From contig JAFXGY010000017.1 of the NCBI GenBank assembly GCA_017536625.1, positions 1-64,000 of the forward strand: DNA of 64,000 nucleotides, given 5' to 3'. Each line of letters opens with the position of its first letter. The stretch's first letter is position 1. This document shows positions 63,863 to 64,000 of this stretch, in pieces. Source of the DNA: Oscillospiraceae bacterium (GTDB taxonomy: Bacteria > Bacillota > Clostridia > Oscillospirales > Ruminococcaceae). A program made the position numbers and the translations under genes. A model generated the notes under the pieces. It was given only the letters and a program-made list of their open reading frames with translations. It was not told where the DNA came from and made no database searches.

Positions 63863-64000
63863 TCAGTTTTCTTCCGTATTTCTGCGTTTGTTCTTTTCTT
63901 TAAGGATTTTCGGGTCGGATGCGGGAACAGAGAAGGTGAATTCGGTATATTCCCCTTCAACGCTTTTGACGAGCAAATCTCCCTTATGCTGGTTTACTAT
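63863..64000 (-). CDS. Histidine kinase C-terminus (partial)
   Basis: The last 45 codons of a minus-strand gene that continues beyond the window. The sequence IVNQHKGDLLVKSVEGEYTE and FTFSVPA match the end of a HATPase domain (the G3-helix to last strand, where GGxIxVxS and TxFxF occur). The tail is Lys/Arg/Glu-rich. It is probably the sensor kinase of a two-component system, perhaps regulating the HtrA gene 123 nt downstream as CssS does in Bacillus, which is inference. Confidence 0.75.
   Translation of the reverse strand: MVNQHKGDLLVKSVEGEYTEFTFSVPASDPKILKEKNKRRNTEEN

Overview
The window looks like chromosomal core DNA from an anaerobic, low-to-mid GC Bacillota bacterium of the class Clostridia, probably near the gut Oscillospirales. 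The reasons are strong AGGAGG ribosome-binding sites with some GTG and TTG starts, a zinc-type S14 protein, the spoVB-like/mazG/hup/rqcP neighbourhood, HemZ, a T-box in front of valS, and a predicted sodium-type ATP synthase. The species cannot be named from the sequence alone. No phage, integron, CRISPR array or classical insertion sequence is visible. The mobile DNA consists of small hairpin repeats and one broken REP-type transposase.

Layout. Positions 1-12,430 (minus strand) hold one long ribosomal operon, S10-spc-like: rpsJ, rplC, rplD, rplW, rplB, rpsS, rplV, rpsC, rplP, rpmC, rpsQ, rplN, rplX, rplE, rpsN, rpsH, rplF, rplR, rpsE, rpmD, rplO, secY, adk, map and a KOW protein cut by the window edge. 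It starts from a perfect consensus promoter with a leader of about 395 nt. Positions 12.5-13.0 kb have no recognisable gene. A strongly promoted surface protein with an NPNTG tail follows (13.1-14.4 kb), then rqcP, a frameshifted transposase, hup, mazG and a SpoVB-like flippase (14.7-18.5 kb). A ten-gene operon (29.1 down to 18.6 kb) carries recJ, relA, dtd, a metallo-beta-lactamase protein, hemZ, a P-loop kinase, a small acidic protein, purine nucleoside phosphorylase and an amidohydrolase. An unknown membrane-anchored protein lies at 29.3-30.6 kb.

The plus strand from 30.8 to 35.4 kb has a DUF1624 membrane protein, a SLOG protein, a ComEC-like metallo-beta-lactamase, a DUF3006 protein and a two-component system. 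The minus strand from 48.4 to 35.5 kb carries the F-type ATP synthase operon, the T-box-controlled valS, folC and a further metallo-beta-lactamase protein. The plus strand from 48.6 to 58.9 kb has a radical SAM protein, the ACT-hom-thrB-lysC operon, a LysR regulator, a short-chain dehydrogenase, a zinc-ribbon membrane protein, a lipid kinase and a PASTA pseudokinase; a tRNA-Val lies on the opposite strand. The minus strand from 64.0 to 59.0 kb has the end of a histidine kinase, an HtrA protease and two paralogous parvulin foldases, which together form an envelope protein quality-control region.

The points most worth a second look are: the ATP synthase c subunit with two ring carboxylates; the swapped order of the epsilon and beta genes; a hairpin repeat placed inside the atp operon; the PASTA protein that has lost its kinase catalytic residues; the frameshifted transposase carrying one copy of its own palindrome; and the NPNTG-tailed surface protein.
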